Positions 1 to 10,814 of a stretch of 64,000 nucleotides of DNA are shown piece by piece. Under the pieces are notes generated by a model. It was not told where the DNA came from. It did not search any database and saw nothing but the letters and a program-made list of their open reading frames with translations. The position numbers were made by a program, and so were the translations under genes. Positions within the stretch are counted from its first letter, which is position 1, and each line of letters begins with the position of its first letter. This stretch comes from Adiantum capillus-veneris (lineage: Eukaryota > Streptophyta > Polypodiopsida > Polypodiales > Pteridaceae): NCBI GenBank assembly GCA_014529385.2, contig CM043953.1, positions 90,390,842 to 90,454,841 of the forward strand, written 5' to 3'.

Positions 1-404
1 TGTACATGGATTGAAACGGGACTAAGTATTTACAAGTCAAAGACCCTGATGTGATAGACAAATGGGGTTTAGAAGTAAACACCATAATTTTAGATCTAAC
101 AGTAAAAGAAGGACCACCAACTTTAGAATTCGAGGGATACGATCAAGTTGATTTGAAGCCTTTGAAACGGCTTAGTACGGATAATCCTAGGATCAGAGTC
201 TATTGTTGGGAGGATAGAAACGTCAAAGATCTTTTGTGGAGCTCGCATGCCAAATCAGGACAACTAACGGCCACGAAGATCATCTATATCTTCAAGATCG
301 AGGATAAGGGATCATCAAATCTACCAACTACCTGTTTAGGGATTGTTATAACAATAACTTTTTTATGATGACTCTTGAGGAGGTAGAACAAACCAAATGC
401 AGTT

Positions 405-1050
405 TTGGATTCAAAGGATATCTCAGATACAAAACTTTGGCATGCACGTTTTGGTCATTTGAAATTTTCTAATTTGCTGCATTTGCAAAAATCTGATATG
501 GTTGATTCTTTGCCGCCTCTTGAAGCACTTGTCAAACATGTTTGTGAAGGCTGTATATTGGGTAAGATGCAACGTTCTAAGTTTCCAAAGGATGGTTCAG
601 TAAGGGCCACATGCAGGTTACAGCTTGTGCATAGTGATGTTTGTGGGCCCATGAAAACTCCAGACATTGTGGGCCCATGCAAACTCCATGACTTTCATTG
701 ATGATTTCTCTAGGCATGCATGGGTGTTTCCGCTTAAAGCGAAGTTCGAAGTATTTATGTGCTTCAAACAATTTTTGGCTATGGCTGAAAATGTACTATG
801 GGCACCCTCCGTTCGGAACGAGGGGGGGGAGTATATGTCTCATGAATCTAATGCATTTTTGGTTAGTCGTGGGATAAAACACCAATGTACAGTGCCTTAT
901 ACGCCTCAGCAAAATGGTGTCGCTGAGAGGAAAATAGGTCAGTTACAAAAATGGCATGATGTATGGTCAAAAGTCAAGCTTTGTTGCATTCTTTTTGGCT
1001 TGAGGCCATCATGTGTGCCACTTATGTACTTGATAGGTGTCCTACTAAAG
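405..1050 (+). pseudogene. copia GAG-pre-integrase and integrase core (broken)
   Basis: Integrase inserts the element cDNA into host DNA. The GAG-pre-integrase part shows LWHARFGHL, then a CEGC zinc-binding pair at about 545-560. The core follows in another frame from about 690, with FIDDFSRHAWVFPLK (first catalytic Asp), RNEGGEYMS and PQQNGVAERK (catalytic Glu). The second catalytic Asp, normally in a D-x-GGE context, appears as Asn in RNEGGE. A 26-bp tandem duplication (642-667 and 668-693) sits at the frame change between the two parts. Family assignment is firm; activity is excluded by these lesions. Confidence 0.88.
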
Positions 1051-1659
1051 CTTTGCACTATGCCTCCATATGAAGCATGTCATGATAAAAAGCCTTCTAT
1101 TGAGCACATGCGTGTTTTTTGTTGTTTGGCATATACTTTGGTGCCACAAACGCAACGCAGAAATTGGATGATAAGGCTATCAAATGTATTTTTGCTGGTT
1201 ATAGTGCTGAAAGCAAAGGTTACAGGTTGTATCATCCACAAACAAAGCGTATTCTGCTTTCATGGGATATTGTGTTTGTGGAAGATTCTATTCAGCCCTT
1301 GCTGTCTATCTTGTACTAAAGATAGTTATGTAAGCTCACAGGACATTTATGACACTTTGTTGCCTCTTTTCAGTGGTGGAAGAATGAATGTAAATTCCAA
1401 TGTTACAAATCAGCCTATTACTGATGTAGATGTACATGATGTACTTGATGAGGAAAGCGCTGAAAATGAGCAGGCTAGAGGTATGCCTAAATGGCTGGTG
1501 CATACATTGCGTGATAGTAAAGTGGATGTACCTTTGTCTAGTCGCACTCGTTCAGGCTCTCGACATGCATCGTATGCATCAGATTGTTATGCTTTGACTG
1601 TGTCTAGCTTACATGATGTTGAGGAACCTCTGTCTTTTGATGAAGCACAAAATTTAGAA

Positions 1660-2334
1660 AATTGGATGGTTGCCAAGCAATTGGAATATGATGCACTTAT
1701 AGAAAATGACACATGGACTTTATGTGATTTGGATCCTTGCAAAAAGGCCATTGGTATGAAGTGGGTTTACAAGTTGAAATGCAAGCTGGATGGTGAGATT
1801 GATCGCTTTTAAGGCTTGACTTGTTGCAAAGGGTTATGCAAGGCAAAAAGGCATAGATTATGAAGAGACTTTTGCTCCCACTTGTCGTATGACTACTGTG
1901 ATTTCTCTACATGGATTTGCATCTCATTTTGATTGGGATGTACATCAATCATACATTGTTATTGCTTTCTTGAATGGTGACATATTTGAGGAAGCTTATG
2001 TAATGCAGCCTCGCGGTTTTGTCAAGAAAGGACAAGAGGATAAGGTGTACAAATGTAACAAAGGTATGGGTTGAAGCAATCTCCTCGTGCTTGGTATGAG
2101 AAGGCTGGCACTCATTTGGTCAAACGATGCTTGCGTAACAGTCCAACAGAAAGCACATTGTATGTAAAGCGTGAGGGTGATGTAATTTTCATTGTGGTTC
2201 TTTATGTAGATGATTTGCTGATCACTAGACCAAATGAGAGACATATTGCTGGATTTAAGGCTGATTTGAATGCTACTTTCAAGATGAAAGATTTGGGGTT
2301 GTTGCATCATTACTTGGGTATACAATTTAAGTAG
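1660..2334 (+). pseudogene. copia reverse transcriptase (broken)
   Basis: The start of the domain reads AKQLEYDALIENDTWTL and GMKWVYKLK. The middle follows in other frames (FAPTCRMTTVISL, FDWDVHQS, AFLNGD). The catalytic YVDD box is intact in VVLYVDDLLIT at about 2200-2225, and the domain ends with MKDLGLLHHYLGIQF. At least three frames are needed to read it. The segment around 2060-2075 is shortened relative to the usual copia KALYGLKQSPRAWY region, which removes several codons. Polymerase identity is certain; the copy cannot make a full protein. Confidence 0.9.
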
Positions 2335-2349
2335 TGTGATGGTGGTATT

Positions 2350-2721
2350 GCCTTGTGTCAAAAAACTATTGTGGCCACTTCCAGTTGTGAAGCTGAGTAC
2401 ATGGCAGTCTTCACAGCTACGATTGAGTGTGTATGGGTCAAATGCCTTATGGTTGATTTGGGTGTTGGATAGGACACTGCCAACACTATCTACACTGACA
2501 GTCAGAGCGCATTGGCAGTTGCGAGGAACCCATGTTTTAATGCTCGCACAAAGCACATTGAGGTGCATTACCACTATGTCAGGGAGAGGCTCTCATCAGG
2601 AGAGATCAGCTTGGTTTATGTGGCAACGCAGGACAACCTTGCATATATTACAAAGGCATTATCTCGTGAGAAGTTCGAAGCTTTCCTCAAAGCTTTGGGC
2701 TTACTCCCCATGGTGGATTGA
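2350..2721 (+). pseudogene. copia RNase H domain (broken)
   Basis: The C-terminal RNase H domain of copia polyproteins is recognised by ATSSCEAEYMA (catalytic Glu), IYTDSQSALAVARNP (catalytic Asp) and HIEVHYHYVRE. It ends in a typical tail, ALSREKFEAFLKALGLL. The frame changes once near 2475. It directly follows the truncated RT, so the connection region between RT and RNase H has been deleted. Confidence 0.88.
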
Positions 2722-2785
2722 TCATGTCCTCAGGGCATGGCACTTCCCTTTACTCTATGTGCCAGCTCTTGTTCACTGCAACACT

Positions 2786-2798
2786 CCAGGGGGGATTT
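2786..2798 (+). promoter_or_regulatory. polypurine tract of copia relic A
   Basis: A CCAGGGGGGAT-type purine run lies directly before a TGTT terminus and 65 bases after the end of the RNase H frame. This is the expected plus-strand primer position. Confidence 0.75.
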
Positions 2799-3111
2799 GT
2801 TACCATATGCATGTGGTAGTGATGTGTGTGAACACACTTAGGACCGCTGGGGCATTTTCCCCCTCTTTAGGAGGTTTTTTTACGCGTGCATTGTATATAC
2901 ACCCATCATTCTAGGGCTATCCAACTTTCCATTGCACACTAAGTAATATACTCTCTATTGTGTGCCTTGAGATTTCTTTGTCTTCTCCAAGCTGTGTGCA
3001 TTTTCCTGCAACCCTAATTCCAACAGGGGTTGCTAGGGTCAGTTGTAGATCTACAGTCGCACTTCTTGTCTTTTCTTCTTGCCACCAAAATCTTAAAATG
3101 AGTTCACAACA
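2799..3111 (+). repeat. 3' LTR of copia relic A (313 bp)
   Basis: The LTR starts TGTTACCATATG immediately after the polypurine tract and has a TATA-like TTGTATATAC at 2891-2900. It is proposed to end at TTCACAACA (3111), giving TG...CA termini. The right end is inferred, because no second LTR is in the window. The bases just after it (TGGTTTCAAAA) loosely resemble a Met-tRNA primer-binding site. Confidence 0.6.
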
Positions 3112-4195
3112 TGGTTTCAAAATTCTTTTGCCCTAGTAGAATGTCAAAATGACTGCCCGTATTAATAATAGGTATATACCAACGATGTTATTGCTCAAAA
3201 CCATTGGGCCCCTCAACCATTGGTTAGTGCCTTGCTTCTCTTCAAGAAAATGAAGAGGTTCCACATATAAGACCTCAAAGGATGGAAAAGTCTAGCCGCC
3301 CACCAATGATAATATTTAGTCCAAACCCCTCCTCCAAGAGCTTGGAGCTAGAATGGTCCTTGTGGTGCGCTGGGAATAATGCATGCCTCTAATCAACTGG
3401 TTTTCTAGTCAAAGAGGGCCGTTTTCAAATATTTCACCTGAGAAACCACAATAGCCTAGGAGATTTCTTCTATGCATCAATAACGAGTCTTACCAAATGG
3501 GGAGCTAATATTTCCGAGCGAGGCAAAAATTGAACAACTTGTCCGCTAACATAGACCCATGCAAGGAAAAGTACACACACACACACACACACACACACTT
3601 ACACACACACACAAGTCATCATTATATGCTTGAGAGATGAGTCATTATGTCTAAGAGAGAGAGAGAAAGAGAAATAACATGAGAGAGGGACAATGTGGAT
3701 TGAGAGAGCACATGTTTTAGAGACATACATTGCTTAGGAGAAAGGGGGAGTGTGATCACATGACTAACACCATGGTCTATAAACATACTCATTTCATTCA
3801 AATATGTGATGAATTCATGTCATGTGCACTTCAAAAAACATAGATTTACCCTTTCTTGAATTACAAAGAGATCCCTAAAAAAAAGAAAAAACTTTATTAA
3901 AAAAATTCACATTCAAATCACCATAATGCGAACATGGTCAATGTATAATCTTAGTTTACTCCAAAAAACATAATAAAAACATGTCTAACTAGATTTGCTT
4001 GTGATGTTGATCTTATATTGCTTGTGATGTTGATCTTATGCATCTGAATCAAGTGGCATAGTCCATCAAGTGGAAATATTACGTATCCTCATCCCCAATT
4101 TTTGCCTCTACTGCTACAAGCTCATCTAAACATTGTAGGCCATAGTTTAAAGATGGGCTTCTTGGGGTGCAAGAGTCTCATCAAGCTCCTTGTTA
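3112..4195. other. non-coding stretch, no gene recognised
   Basis: No coding sequence is recognised. It holds a CA microsatellite (3570-3612), a short GA run near 3655-3675, and a 23-bp direct tandem duplication (about 3995-4040) built on TTGCTTGTGATGTTGATC. Confidence 0.7.
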
Positions 4196-4310
4196 TCAAC
4201 ACACACACCCTCCTTCCTTACCTTTCCTACAATTGAAATTGCACCACAAAAGAAGCACAGAGTGCCATTCAAGCTTAGTGTATGGCATTCCCCGACAACA
4301 GCGCCAAAAA
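4196..4310 (-). repeat. family T primer-binding site and truncated leader
   Basis: Read on the minus strand, the LTR at 4311-4889 is followed by TGGCGCTGTTGTCGGGGA (4289-4306). This matches the primer-binding sites beside the other two LTR copies and resembles the TGGCGCCGTTGCCGGGGA type of Athila/Tat-group elements. About 90 bases of leader follow, matching 13735-13830 and 53480-53560. The match stops at a GT-rich run near 4195. Confidence 0.85.
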
Positions 4311-4889
4311 TGTGCGCGTATGTCGCACGTGTCAATGCAAGGAGCTTGCTGATACACCGCGTGCGAGCCACAAATGGCTCCAAGCATACAACAAGCCTAA
4401 ACTAGTAAGCTCAAAGATGACGACGGTGTGTCACTCACCGCTCTACGCTTGCTTCGTGGAGGATTCCTTGCCGCGAAGAAGAGGGAAACGCCGCTACGCC
4501 GCGGTCAACCGCCTCGCCGCCGTCGTGCCGCCGCAGTGCTCGATCGCACACTCTCTCTCTCTCTCTCTCTCACGCATATACACACACACACAAGAAGAGG
4601 AAGAAGAAGAAGATGGAGATGGAGCAAGAGCACTCTTCAATTGCACAAATGAGAGAATGAGTGAATTTTAGGTTTAGTTGGCTTTTATAGGAGCTCGCCC
4701 CATTCACACTTGGGCGCCCATGCTTAGCCAACTAATCCCTTGAATGTTCCAGTTAGAGTGCGCCTCTCATCGGCGATCACTCTTACCCTTTTCCTATTGG
4801 ACCGACAAGCCCGGTACCTGACTCTACCAAGTAAATAATACAACGTCCGTCGTAGGTGATAGGGTGTCTGTGAGCCGTGAGGGTTAACA
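4311..4889 (-). repeat. family T LTR, copy 1 (579 bp)
   Basis: The copy runs from TGTTAACCCTCACGG (minus-strand start at 4889) to GCACA (4311). Without alignment it looks more than 90% identical to 13859-14435 and 52873-53455. It contains a CT/GA microsatellite and a CTATAAAAG TATA box on the minus strand near 4683-4691. It is unusual in being flanked by a polypurine tract on its upstream side and a primer-binding site on its downstream side. Confidence 0.9.
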
Positions 4890-5000
4890 TGCCTCCCTTC
4901 CTGATGTAGATTCTGTCCTTGAAAGCTATTTAGTTGAAGCTCGTTCTTCGAGGTGGAAGAGCAACTGAGATGAATGTCCTTAGCCTCCTTCAATCACTGC
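4890..5000 (-). other. polypurine tract and possible polyprotein tail before LTR copy 1
   Basis: On the minus strand AGGAAGGGAGGCA (4890-4902) lies directly before the LTR start TGTTAACC. The frame running into it ends LQLNSFQGQNLHQEGRH, which has the look of a gypsy polyprotein C-terminus overlapping its polypurine tract. That reading is inference. It suggests 4311-4889 served as a 3' LTR. Confidence 0.55.
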
Positions 5001-5199
5001 AAAATCAAACAACATTGGCACAATAATTGCATTCTCATAAGCAATTTGTGAGGTCCCCGCCCCACCGTATCAACCAGCGGATTGGATGGTGAACCTGGTA
5101 GCCACTAGATCTATTGCGGAAGCAAACAAAATGGTTCAGGGTTCGACTAGCGGACGATCTCTCATCACAAAGTGAGTCGAGTTCGAGCCTACTAGCAAG

Positions 5200-5660
5200 G
5201 AGATCTAGCTCCACCTCGCAAGGGAAGCGTACTTAAACTATCTAGCGATCCTAAAACCCACCTTCCAAGAGGAGAGAAAACCCGAGCGCCTTTTTCCCCA
5301 TGTTTTAGAGGCACGTACCCTCGAGATTTCACCGCTCTAGGGGCAATGAGTATTACTAATATCAAAGTAAGCACTATGGGGACAGAGAGTTCCCGACCAA
5401 TCGGGACCACCCATCTCGTAGGCATTGGCAACCTGAGCCAAGCCCCCACTTTCCACCCCCACACTCACACTTCCTTGTGTGACCTCATTACTACCACAAA
5501 GGTTGTTCAACATAAACATTCCTTGTTTTAATTCCGAAGCATATTGTTCGTTAAGACATCCCTTCAACCAGTATTGCAAACAACACCAAGACAATATTCT
5601 AGTAAAAATTCTACTGAAACTTATTCATTAAAATTCCAATGTTCTGGAGGTACAACATCC
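5200..5660 (-). repeat. dispersed repeat block D, copy 1
   Basis: On the minus strand this region matches 36600-37110 on the plus strand. Shared landmarks in order are a TTGAAGGG-TGT segment, TGTGGTAGTAATGA, AGTGTGAGTGTGGG, GGTGGAAAGTGGGGGCT, GCTCAGGTTGCCA, GATGGGTGGTC and GTGCCTCT-AAAC. Identity is roughly 65-80% by eye. Neither copy encodes a protein I recognise. Confidence 0.7.
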
Positions 5661-5714
5661 CCCCTCCAGCGAGAGTTCACTCCTCCCGTTGTCGCCTAGC
5701 TGCCCATACAATTA

Positions 5715-5845
5715 GGTATGTCCACCGCATAGAAAGCACGTCATGGACACTCCCACCACATAGAAAGCAAGACGTGGGTTCCCACCGCATAGAAAGCAAG
5801 TCGTGGGTATCCACTGCATAAAAAGCAAGTTGTGGATTCAAGAGC
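5715..5845. repeat. short tandem repeat, about 30-bp unit, four units
   Basis: Four degenerate units contain CACCGCATAGAAAGCA followed by a GTCGTGGGT-like segment. They are near 5729, 5755, 5787 and 5812. The array lies just upstream of block D on the minus strand. Confidence 0.8.
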
Positions 5846-6130
5846 CCTTAACGAGGAACTTTGCCCCCTGTGATCAGTAGGGGGGGTCATGACTGATTCA
5901 ACATTGGAAATAAAATGAACATGTCGAGCTAAATTTTCCCTAGCAGACATTCTTTCCTAATTGCAACCAGCATACCCATCAATCATTTCCTTCCTACTTT
6001 AGAACTTAATGTACAATGAATTCAATGCTGAGGTTTCCGTCGGATTTCTCCAACATGTTTGGGGAGATTTTCATTCCTACTAAACGTGTACAATGTTAAA
6101 TTAAACAACTTGAATGAAATTATGATCTAC

Positions 6131-6272
6131 CTCTTCCATTCCTTCGTCGATGGCCCGTGAGATGGCCGGTATTTGCTCTTCCGTGGGAGTTTTTCCCATT
6201 CCCATTGACATTGCTTGTTCCTGCCTCGCGGTCGTGGGCACCACCGAAGCGAGTTCTCTTAACCGGAGCCAT
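6131..6272 (-). other. candidate first exon, product unknown
   Basis: On the minus strand an ATG at 6272 opens a frame starting MAPVKRTRFGG that stays open for 47 codons. It ends GAAGAG followed by GTAGAT, a plausible 5' splice site. I recognise no domain. It lies between a promoter-like segment to the right (TATTTAAAGG with CA repeats, 7083-7170) and block D to the left. A similar order occurs on the plus strand at 35655-37110. It may be a gag start of an unclassified element or a host exon. Confidence 0.3.
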
Positions 6273-7340
6273 TTCTCACTACTTTAAATAATTAGCTTGG
6301 AGAAAAAGCTAAGGTTCACAAGTGTCATAACAATCCGATAAATAGATTAGCGACATTAATTAATCCCTCCTATATGAGAGGTCTAGATTTTTCATATAGC
6401 AATCATTAAGGATGACACATAATCCTATGGGAACCGGCTCTAAAGATAATTACCCGGCTTACATGATTAAGAATAATAGGATTTCACTAATGGAATTACC
6501 AGAGAGATGAATTAAGTATGATTAATCTCTTTCCTAGCATTTAGATGGTACAGATTCACCGCATGCATAGGTGTGAGAAAAGTCAACTCTTAGAGACTTA
6601 ACGACGGATTAATTATTCCTTAATTACATCTTAATGCATAAGAGAATGGATCTAATTTAGCTACATTGTTAATAAAAAAGTGATTTTCATCAATCTACAC
6701 AGTTACCAACTTACCGATTAATTACTATGCTACCTAGAGAGAGAAAATTCTAATAATCATGCACTTAATCATTAATTAAAAGTGATGAATGGCTGATGAT
6801 TCAGCTATGGGATGATGATTACATAATAGAATATGGTTAAGGAGAATTTAGAGAGTAATTATAGAGAATTACGACTAGGAATAAGCATAATAGACGACGA
6901 ATTTAGATGGTAATGAAAAGAATTTAGAGAAGGCATTAATTTAATCCGTGGTTACCGTGATTAAGGGCTGATGATCTTCTCGATTCTCTGATCTAATCGA
7001 GCTTCTTGAGGCGAGAATTCGACAGCACCTGCCTCCTTGCTTCTCCTTCAAAAGGTGTGTGTTCCGGCAGCACCTTCCAAGAGTGTGTGTAGGTGTGTGT
7101 GTGTGCACTGTGTGTGTGTGAGCATATGTGTGTGTGTGTGTGTGTGAGTGTGTGCAGGCCTTTAAATAGGCTCCTACAGGCTGAAAATCGACCAGCCTTG
7201 CTAAATGCAACTGCAGGAGCACTCAGTCTCTGCATTGGCAAGTCCAGTTCCCCTACCCACCAAGCGTCAGGTTGGCTTGGTTAACTGGCTCTGAGACTTA
7301 GTTACTCGCTTAGAAACTCTCCCAAGAATCCCACAAGGCA
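6273..7340 (-). promoter_or_regulatory. AT-rich leader or intron with promoter-like segment
   Basis: 7083-7158 is a GT/CA microsatellite. Read on the minus strand it lies just after CCTATTTAAAGGCC (about 7160-7173), a TATA-box-like motif. 6273-6950 is AT-rich and non-coding. Promoter function is inferred from composition and order only. Confidence 0.35.
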
Positions 7341-9110
7341 AGAGGGCGCCCCCTAGCTGCTAAAGCTGATCTGGAGTGGCCTGGGACCTGTTCCCACACA
7401 GCCTCGGGCCCCTGGTACCTCCCCGGACAATTTTATGAAAAATTGGTTTTAGGTTAAAACGGGTCATACGAGTCGGATTTTGACGCCGTAAATTGCTATA
7501 CGGAGCTCGAACTAAGACGTACTGGACCGAGTACCTGCCATATTTAGCAGCCCCCGGGGTCCGAAAATGCATTTTTTTCTAATTCGGGATACGGATGCAG
7601 TTTTTCGAGACGGTCAAAACTAGACGGGTCGGGCGACCAAAAACTTTCTATTTTTGGATTTTTTTGCAAAAATTATTTTAATTCACATTTCGAAGCTTTA
7701 AAACATTCTGAACATCATGGCACTGACAGAATTTGGAAAACTGCTAAAAATAGTAACTTATTCCATTATGTTCATTTCATGGTACAATGGTGCTCTTTTG
7801 ATCGGGGTTAGAGACCTTACACAATTAAACAGCATATGCAGTTGTAGGCAGACAATTTGATTGGTAACTGAATTTTAAACCTTTTGTCCGCAACATAAAC
7901 ATTAAATTGCAATATAATCAAACGCATAAACAACTGTAAAGGTAAAAAATTAAACAAGTCTGGGGTCGCTAATTTAACGAATCGAAAGGCACTAAAGATC
8001 GACTATTAATACCATGGGTAAGCTTCTTAATTTTCTCTGGTCAATTAAGTTGTTTAATCGCGAGAGCCAAGTATTCCATGTTCGAGGACTGACTAGAGGC
8101 TATACCTAGAAGACCTTGTAGTTAAGCTACGATAAAAGGAATTTCTCATGAAATCATCGCCTGACTGATTACCTTTTCTTTGACCCCCCAAAGTCTTTTC
8201 ACAGTGATTCAATTTTGATGTGTGTGCTTATTTTGTATGCCTTGGATTTTTTACTTTTCAAGGAAAAGCGCCCACACTGGGAACCTCTAGGGCTCTAGTA
8301 CCATAGGCGATACATGTGAGTGAAGTACCAAATCAAGCTGAGATTTGTCTTTCAGTTTACGATTTTACATTGTGGCACTTTGATTTTTTGTTTGTTCGTT
8401 TTCAGCATTTTAATTTTGTAACTTTGGGGGGTCATATGACACTGTTACACCTCCCAAGGCTCATCACACTAGTAAACTCCCTTTCTAATACTTAAGCTAA
8501 AGGTTAATAGGGACTAAGCCCACTAGAAAGCCCTAGTACATTTCACACAATGCTACCTAAATCGGATTAAGAACCGAAGTAACCATTGATTATTAGGAAG
8601 GCATTCCCCATGGTATTAAGAGAAGATCTCTAACGCCTAGCTTGGTCAAACTAGCTTAGTCAGACTGCTTAATTTTTAAACCTAGACAAGTGATTATGAC
8701 AAAAAATTACATTGAATTAAATGTTTGATACTAAGAAAATGCGATGAATATTATGCTACCAATCACAATCAAAGCAGACAAACATGGATGCAAAAAAGAT
8801 AAGGGGCAATGCTAATGGACAAGAAACACATGTCTGTGTTGATGATCGCGCTTGATTTGAAAATTGGATGAGAGAAAGATTCCATGAAGGTCCAAATCCT
8901 AACCACAGCAACACATTCTTGTACACACTATGAAACACAAGAATACCTGTAGGAGGCACATTAGTGGGAAAAAGGAACTTTGCTAATCACTCAACTCTAA
9001 AACAGAAACACTCCTATCGTACTAATTATACCTACCCTCCATCACTCGAGTGATGAGGATCAAAGGTGTTTTATGACATAGGTTTCTGTTTCAGTGTATT
9101 GGATGTGAAT
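7341..9110. other. unrecognised non-coding DNA
   Basis: No protein family is recognised. A GC-richer segment at 7360-7600 (minus strand) has the style of an LTR, but no second copy is present in the window. The rest is AT-rich with only short open frames. In one model it is the 3' untranslated part of the minus-strand family T copy, since it lies between its last ORF and LTR copy 1. Confidence 0.5.
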
Positions 9111-9114
9111 GTGT

Positions 9115-9310
9115 AGGTCTGGGTCAATGTTTTGACTTTTATTGTGCATACTCGTTTGGTAATTGCTCTTGCTCTTTATTATTTTTGTTTTCTGTGAGTA
9201 TAAGGCTTTATATATACATTCCCTAAGATTGGGAGATTGAGAGGTCAGGGAGGAAGGTTGAGAGGAGAGTGAGTGAATGATGGCTGTCAGCAAACACTCC
9301 CCCCTTCCTT
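9115..9310 (-). repeat. polypurine tract and shared 3' block of family T
   Basis: On the minus strand AAGGAAGGGGGGAG (9297-9310) is followed by TGTTTGCTGACA and a TATA-like GTATATATAAAG. The same arrangement is at 63645-63840. It looks like a polypurine tract plus the start of a 3' LTR, yet it does not match the family's TGTTAACC LTR. Similarity between the two copies fades after about 180 bp. Confidence 0.75.
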
Positions 9311-9449
9311 GGGTAGATCATACCGTTTGAAATGTGCTCGTCACCCTTTGAAACCAATTGTTCCAATTGGTAATAGGTGAGGATTTTTGCCAGTAGTTTT
9401 CTATTACCTTAGGTGCCTCGTCGAGTTGCAAGGGTGGTAAGGTACTCTC

Positions 9450-10298
9450 CTAGGATCGAACTTGAAGTGGTTCATGAGGTGATTCTTGAATACTGGGAGG
9501 TGTGGACTCCTTTGTAGCTTTATGGAGGTCCACTATTGTAGGTGGAGACTGTGGAGAAGCTTTTACCTCTATGGATGCATTACATGAGGAGCTAGAAGCT
9601 TCAGGGGACTCCCCCCTTCCTGAGCTAGGTGGAAAAAATCGTTCTTTCTTCGGTACCCAAACTAGCTCTGGAACGAGTGTGTAGCATTCTGTGATTTTTT
9701 TCTTTCCGCGATTGTCGATTTGTTTTGGAGCTACGGGATTGGGCTTAAATGGGTCAGGTGATAGGTAAGAACACAATCTACATTTTGACACCCAGATTTG
9801 ATCATTTCCTTGATAGTAGCTTTGGGCTTTCAATAGTTTTTTAGGAATCCAATGCCACGTTTTCTTACATTTCTTGAAGCGAGTGGGACTTTTCTTACAA
9901 GGCTTCTGTTTTTTAGCACTAGTTATGGTCGCTAAAGATGCTTTAGGGACCCACTTGTATGTTTTCTTCGTTACATTAGGATGAGTCTTGTCAGAAGCTA
10001 TATGCATTGCTTGTAGCATATTTAAGGGTACGGGCATTTCATCCCCCTCAGGTGTTACCCAAGTTGTCCCCCTATTTCCCCAAGTGTCTATGGTTACTGC
10101 TAGGTGGACCCAATCCACATTGTCAGACTCAGTCATTCCAGGTAGTACATCCATATAAGGAGAATCTTCCCCAACATCAGTGTCTGCTTTACACGTGTAA
10201 CAATACAACAATGGGGCCGAGTGAACTGTGGTGTCAGATCTATGATCAATTATAAACATGTTTCCTAGAGGATGTGCTCGATCGGTTACAAGATCCAC
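9450..10298 (-). CDS. fusion ORF: protease-linker C-part joined to WVPK-repeat protein
   Basis: An intact 282-codon frame. The N-terminal ~95 residues match the end of the protease ORF of the fuller copy (equivalent to about 58525-58828, up to MHIASD). The rest matches its terminal ORF from about 62976. The junction is at 9990/9991 and is in frame. The C-terminal part carries spaced Trp-Val-Pro-Lys-type motifs: YKWVPKAS, HWIPKKLLKAQ, QIWVSKCRL and LVWVPKKERF. The biochemical role is unknown. The fusion arose by a ~4.15-kb deletion, with at most one base of junction homology. It is the longest ORF on this strand in the element that crosses a deletion, which leaves open that it is expressed. 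Confidence 0.8.
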   Translation of the reverse strand: MDLVTDRAHPLGNMFIIDHRSDTTVHSAPLLYCYTCKADTDVGEDSPYMDVLPGMTESDNVDWVHLAVTIDTWGNRGTTWVTPEGDEMPVPLNMLQAMHIASDKTHPNVTKKTYKWVPKASLATITSAKKQKPCKKSPTRFKKCKKTWHWIPKKLLKAQSYYQGNDQIWVSKCRLCSYLSPDPFKPNPVAPKQIDNRGKKKITECYTLVPELVWVPKKERFFPPSSGRGESPEASSSSCNASIEVKASPQSPPTIVDLHKATKESTPPSIQESPHEPLQVRS

Positions 10299-10343
10299 TC
10301 AAATGCCAGAATCTTGGAACTGCAAGTAGACATGGTTTCTAGA

Positions 10344-10788
10344 CTAGTCATGCACCATTTTTGCTTCCCTCATGAAAGGACGTCCTAAGATCATCTCCGA
10401 TGCCATAGTGTGTTTAGAGAAATCCATAACAATGAAGGTAATCCTTATTTTATGTCCAAAGACATTGATCTTGAGATCTTCTAGCATCCCAATAGGTTTA
10501 ACAATAGACCCATTGGCCATCTTCACTACTATGGTTGTGGTCGCAAGGCTCACGTCTTCCCATAGTTTCCCAGCAATTTTTAGTCACAATGCTAGCCTCA
10601 GTGCCACCATCAAGGATTCCCTTCACAGTTAATCCCTTAGTAGTGATTGGTATGGTCGCATTGGATTCATCACCCTCAAAGTATTGCCCCAACTTGTTAA
10701 TAGGTATTTCTATAACAAGGTTCTCATCTGGGTTGGGTTGTGGATCTAAGTGTTCCTCCTCTGTTGGCATCTCCCCAGCTCCATCCAT
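10344..10788 (-). pseudogene. retropepsin-like domain of family T (frameshifted)
   Basis: Aspartic protease-like fold that would process the polyprotein. The frame 10788-10498 carries TIPITTKGLTVKGILDGG followed by TEASIV, the flap-side start. After a frameshift near 10540 the frame 10553-10344 continues with VVKMANGSIVKPIGML and ends ILGRPFMREAKMV. The catalytic triad position reads DGG rather than DTG or DSG, as in the other copy (58202). A stop after MVHD ends the frame; the other copy reads through with MVHDW. Confidence 0.82.
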
Positions 10789-10814
10789 CTGTGCAAATTG
10801 TGGTAGACCAAACT

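Larger units (their letters stand above)
1..3111 (+). mobile_element. Ty1/copia retrotransposon relic A (5' end outside window)
   Basis: The order GAG-pre-integrase, integrase, reverse transcriptase, RNase H, polypurine tract, LTR is that of Ty1/copia. The reading frame is broken many times, so the copy is dead. The first ~400 bases hold an open frame (51-368) that I do not recognise; it may be decayed gag or protease. A block of several hundred bases between RT and RNase H is missing: the RT frame ends at 2334 and RNase H motifs begin within about 30 bases. The 5' LTR and primer-binding site would lie left of base 1. Confidence 0.9.

Noticed and set aside
1996-2574. 192-codon minus-strand frame
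   Set aside because: Shadow of copia RT and RNase H on the opposite strand; no independent motifs.
3112-3125. Primer-binding-site-like TGGTTTCAAAA after the copia LTR
   Set aside because: Only partial resemblance to the Met-tRNA site and no copia gag follows; not enough to claim a second element.
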